Below are positions 6,062-6,710 of a stretch of DNA of 6,710 nucleotides, piece by piece. A model generated the notes under the pieces. It was not told the DNA's origin and did not search any database. It saw only the letters and a list, made by a program, of their open reading frames with translations. Origin of the DNA: an uncultured Selenomonadales bacterium (GTDB lineage: Bacteria; Bacillota; Negativicutes; Selenomonadales; Selenomonadaceae); the NCBI GenBank assembly GCA_946547205.1, contig CAMNPA010000070.1, positions 1 to 6,710 of the forward strand, in the 5' to 3' direction. The translations under genes were made by a program, and so were the position numbers. Position 1 is the first letter of the stretch; each line of letters begins with the position of its first letter.

Positions 6062-6081
6062 TTCCTAATTCCTAATTCCTA
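6044..6081. repeat. Heptamer tandem array (CTAATTC x5) overlapping the RTX stop codon
   Basis: Five perfect CTAATTC units (6044-6078) are followed by CTA. The array encodes the last residues of the RTX protein (LIPNS) and its TAA stop (6059-6061), and ends directly against the -35 box of the next gene. No hairpin terminator is seen between the RTX stop and the next promoter. Confidence 0.92.
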
Positions 6082-6110
6082 TTGTCACTTGCCCGCGCAT
6101 TTGATACAAT
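6082..6110 (+). promoter_or_regulatory. Sigma-70 promoter of the branching enzyme gene
   Basis: The -35 box TTGTCA (6082-6087) and the -10 box TACAAT (6105-6110) are separated by 17 bp. TG at 6102-6103 makes an extended -10 (TGATACAAT), the same form as the zinc-ribbon gene promoter at 342-350. Transcription should start near 6117, leaving a leader of about 26 bases. Confidence 0.8.
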
Positions 6111-6142
6111 CTTCGCAAAATTATTTGAGGAGGAAAAAGATT

Positions 6143-6710
6143 ATGGCGAACGAACACATCGGCTTAGTTGCCGGCGACAGCTGGCTTGAACCTTACGAGG
6201 ACGCAATACGCGGACGGCACGATCATGCGGCGTGGAAAATTTCTCAACTCACGCAAAACGGCAAGCGCACTCTTTCGGACTTCGCGGACGGTCATTTGTA
6301 TTTCGGACTGCATCGCACGGCGGACGGTTGGATTTTCCGCGAATGGGCACCAAATGCCGTGGACATTCACTTAATCGGCGACTTCAACGGTTGGCAGAAG
6401 ACAGAGGCTTATCGTTGCAAGAAACTCGACGGCGGAAATTGGGAGCTCAAACTTCCTTACGACGCGCTTAAACACGGCGACCTTTACAAGATGAATGTTC
6501 GTTGGGACGGCGGCGAAGGCGAACGTATTCCCGCTTGGTGTCAACGTGTCGTTCAGGACGACAAGACGAAAATTTTCTCCGCGCAAGTTTGGGAAAGCAA
6601 TTACACTTGGCACGACGAAGGCTTCAAAGTCAACAAAGACCCGTTGCTGATTTACGAATGTCACGTCGGCATGGCGCAGGACGCTGAAAAAGTCGGCACG
6701 TATCGCGAAT
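6143..6710 (+). CDS. 1,4-alpha-glucan branching enzyme, eukaryotic-type (GH13_8), 5' part
   Basis: The first 189 codons of an open frame run off the window end. The enzyme cuts alpha-1,4 glucan chains and rejoins them through alpha-1,6 links in glycogen synthesis, in the cytoplasm. The visible part starts with a DSWLEPYEDAIRGR segment typical of GH13 subfamily 8 enzymes. The CBM48/early-set domain follows (about residues 40-140) with GWIFREWAPNAVDIHLIGDF and NGW, then IPAWCQRVVQD and the start of the catalytic barrel at LLIYECHVGMAQ...VGTYRE. This set of motifs is that of the eukaryotic and Bacteroidetes-like branching enzymes and differs from the classical bacterial GlgB with an extra N-terminal domain. 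The catalytic residues lie beyond the window. The ATG follows GAGGAGG (6127-6133) at nine bases. It has its own promoter, and readthrough from the RTX gene is also possible. Confidence 0.9.
   Translation, partial: MANEHIGLVAGDSWLEPYEDAIRGRHDHAAWKISQLTQNGKRTLSDFADGHLYFGLHRTADGWIFREWAPNAVDIHLIGDFNGWQKTEAYRCKKLDGGNWELKLPYDALKHGDLYKMNVRWDGGEGERIPAWCQRVVQDDKTKIFSAQVWESNYTWHDEGFKVNKDPLLIYECHVGMAQDAEKVGTYRE

Overview
The window looks like chromosomal DNA of a diderm Firmicute, most likely the Negativicutes/Selenomonadaceae group. This is an inference from memory of related gene families. It rests on the mix of a Firmicutes-style double zinc-ribbon protein, strong GGAGG ribosome sites and TTGACA/TATAAT promoters with a large RTX-type exoprotein of the kind exported by type I systems through an outer membrane. 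No marker gene in the window settles the taxonomy.

Layout: 1-380 is non-coding and holds an intergenic repeat element, a perfect 13-bp inverted repeat, a heptamer array and a promoter. 381-1484 (+) is a membrane-anchored double zinc-ribbon protein of unknown function. 1485-1755 holds a bidirectional terminator, then a partial tandem duplication (3' end of the zinc-ribbon gene, the terminator, and the last bases of the facing gene) that lost 90 bp in frame, so there are two terminators. 1756-2487 (-) is a GntR/FadR-type regulator with a consensus promoter. 2488-2839 is a divergent intergenic region with a second, shorter copy of the repeat element, two variant heptamers and the promoter region of the next gene. 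2840-6061 (+) is a 1073-residue RTX protein with an embedded gluzincin-type zinc metalloprotease domain (HELTH, 18 residues, then E). Its stop codon lies inside a five-copy CTAATTC array. 6082-6110 is a promoter, and 6143-6710 (+) is the 5' part of a eukaryotic-type (GH13 subfamily 8) 1,4-alpha-glucan branching enzyme cut by the window edge.

The genes do not form an obvious single pathway. Each has its own promoter, and two are convergent on a shared terminator. The GntR regulator and the RTX protease are divergent and could be linked by regulation, but no operator could be proven. The most unusual items are the RTX-embedded gluzincin with a distinct N-terminal domain, the recent duplication-plus-deletion at the convergent gene ends, and the heptamer arrays that carry stop codons in all six frames.
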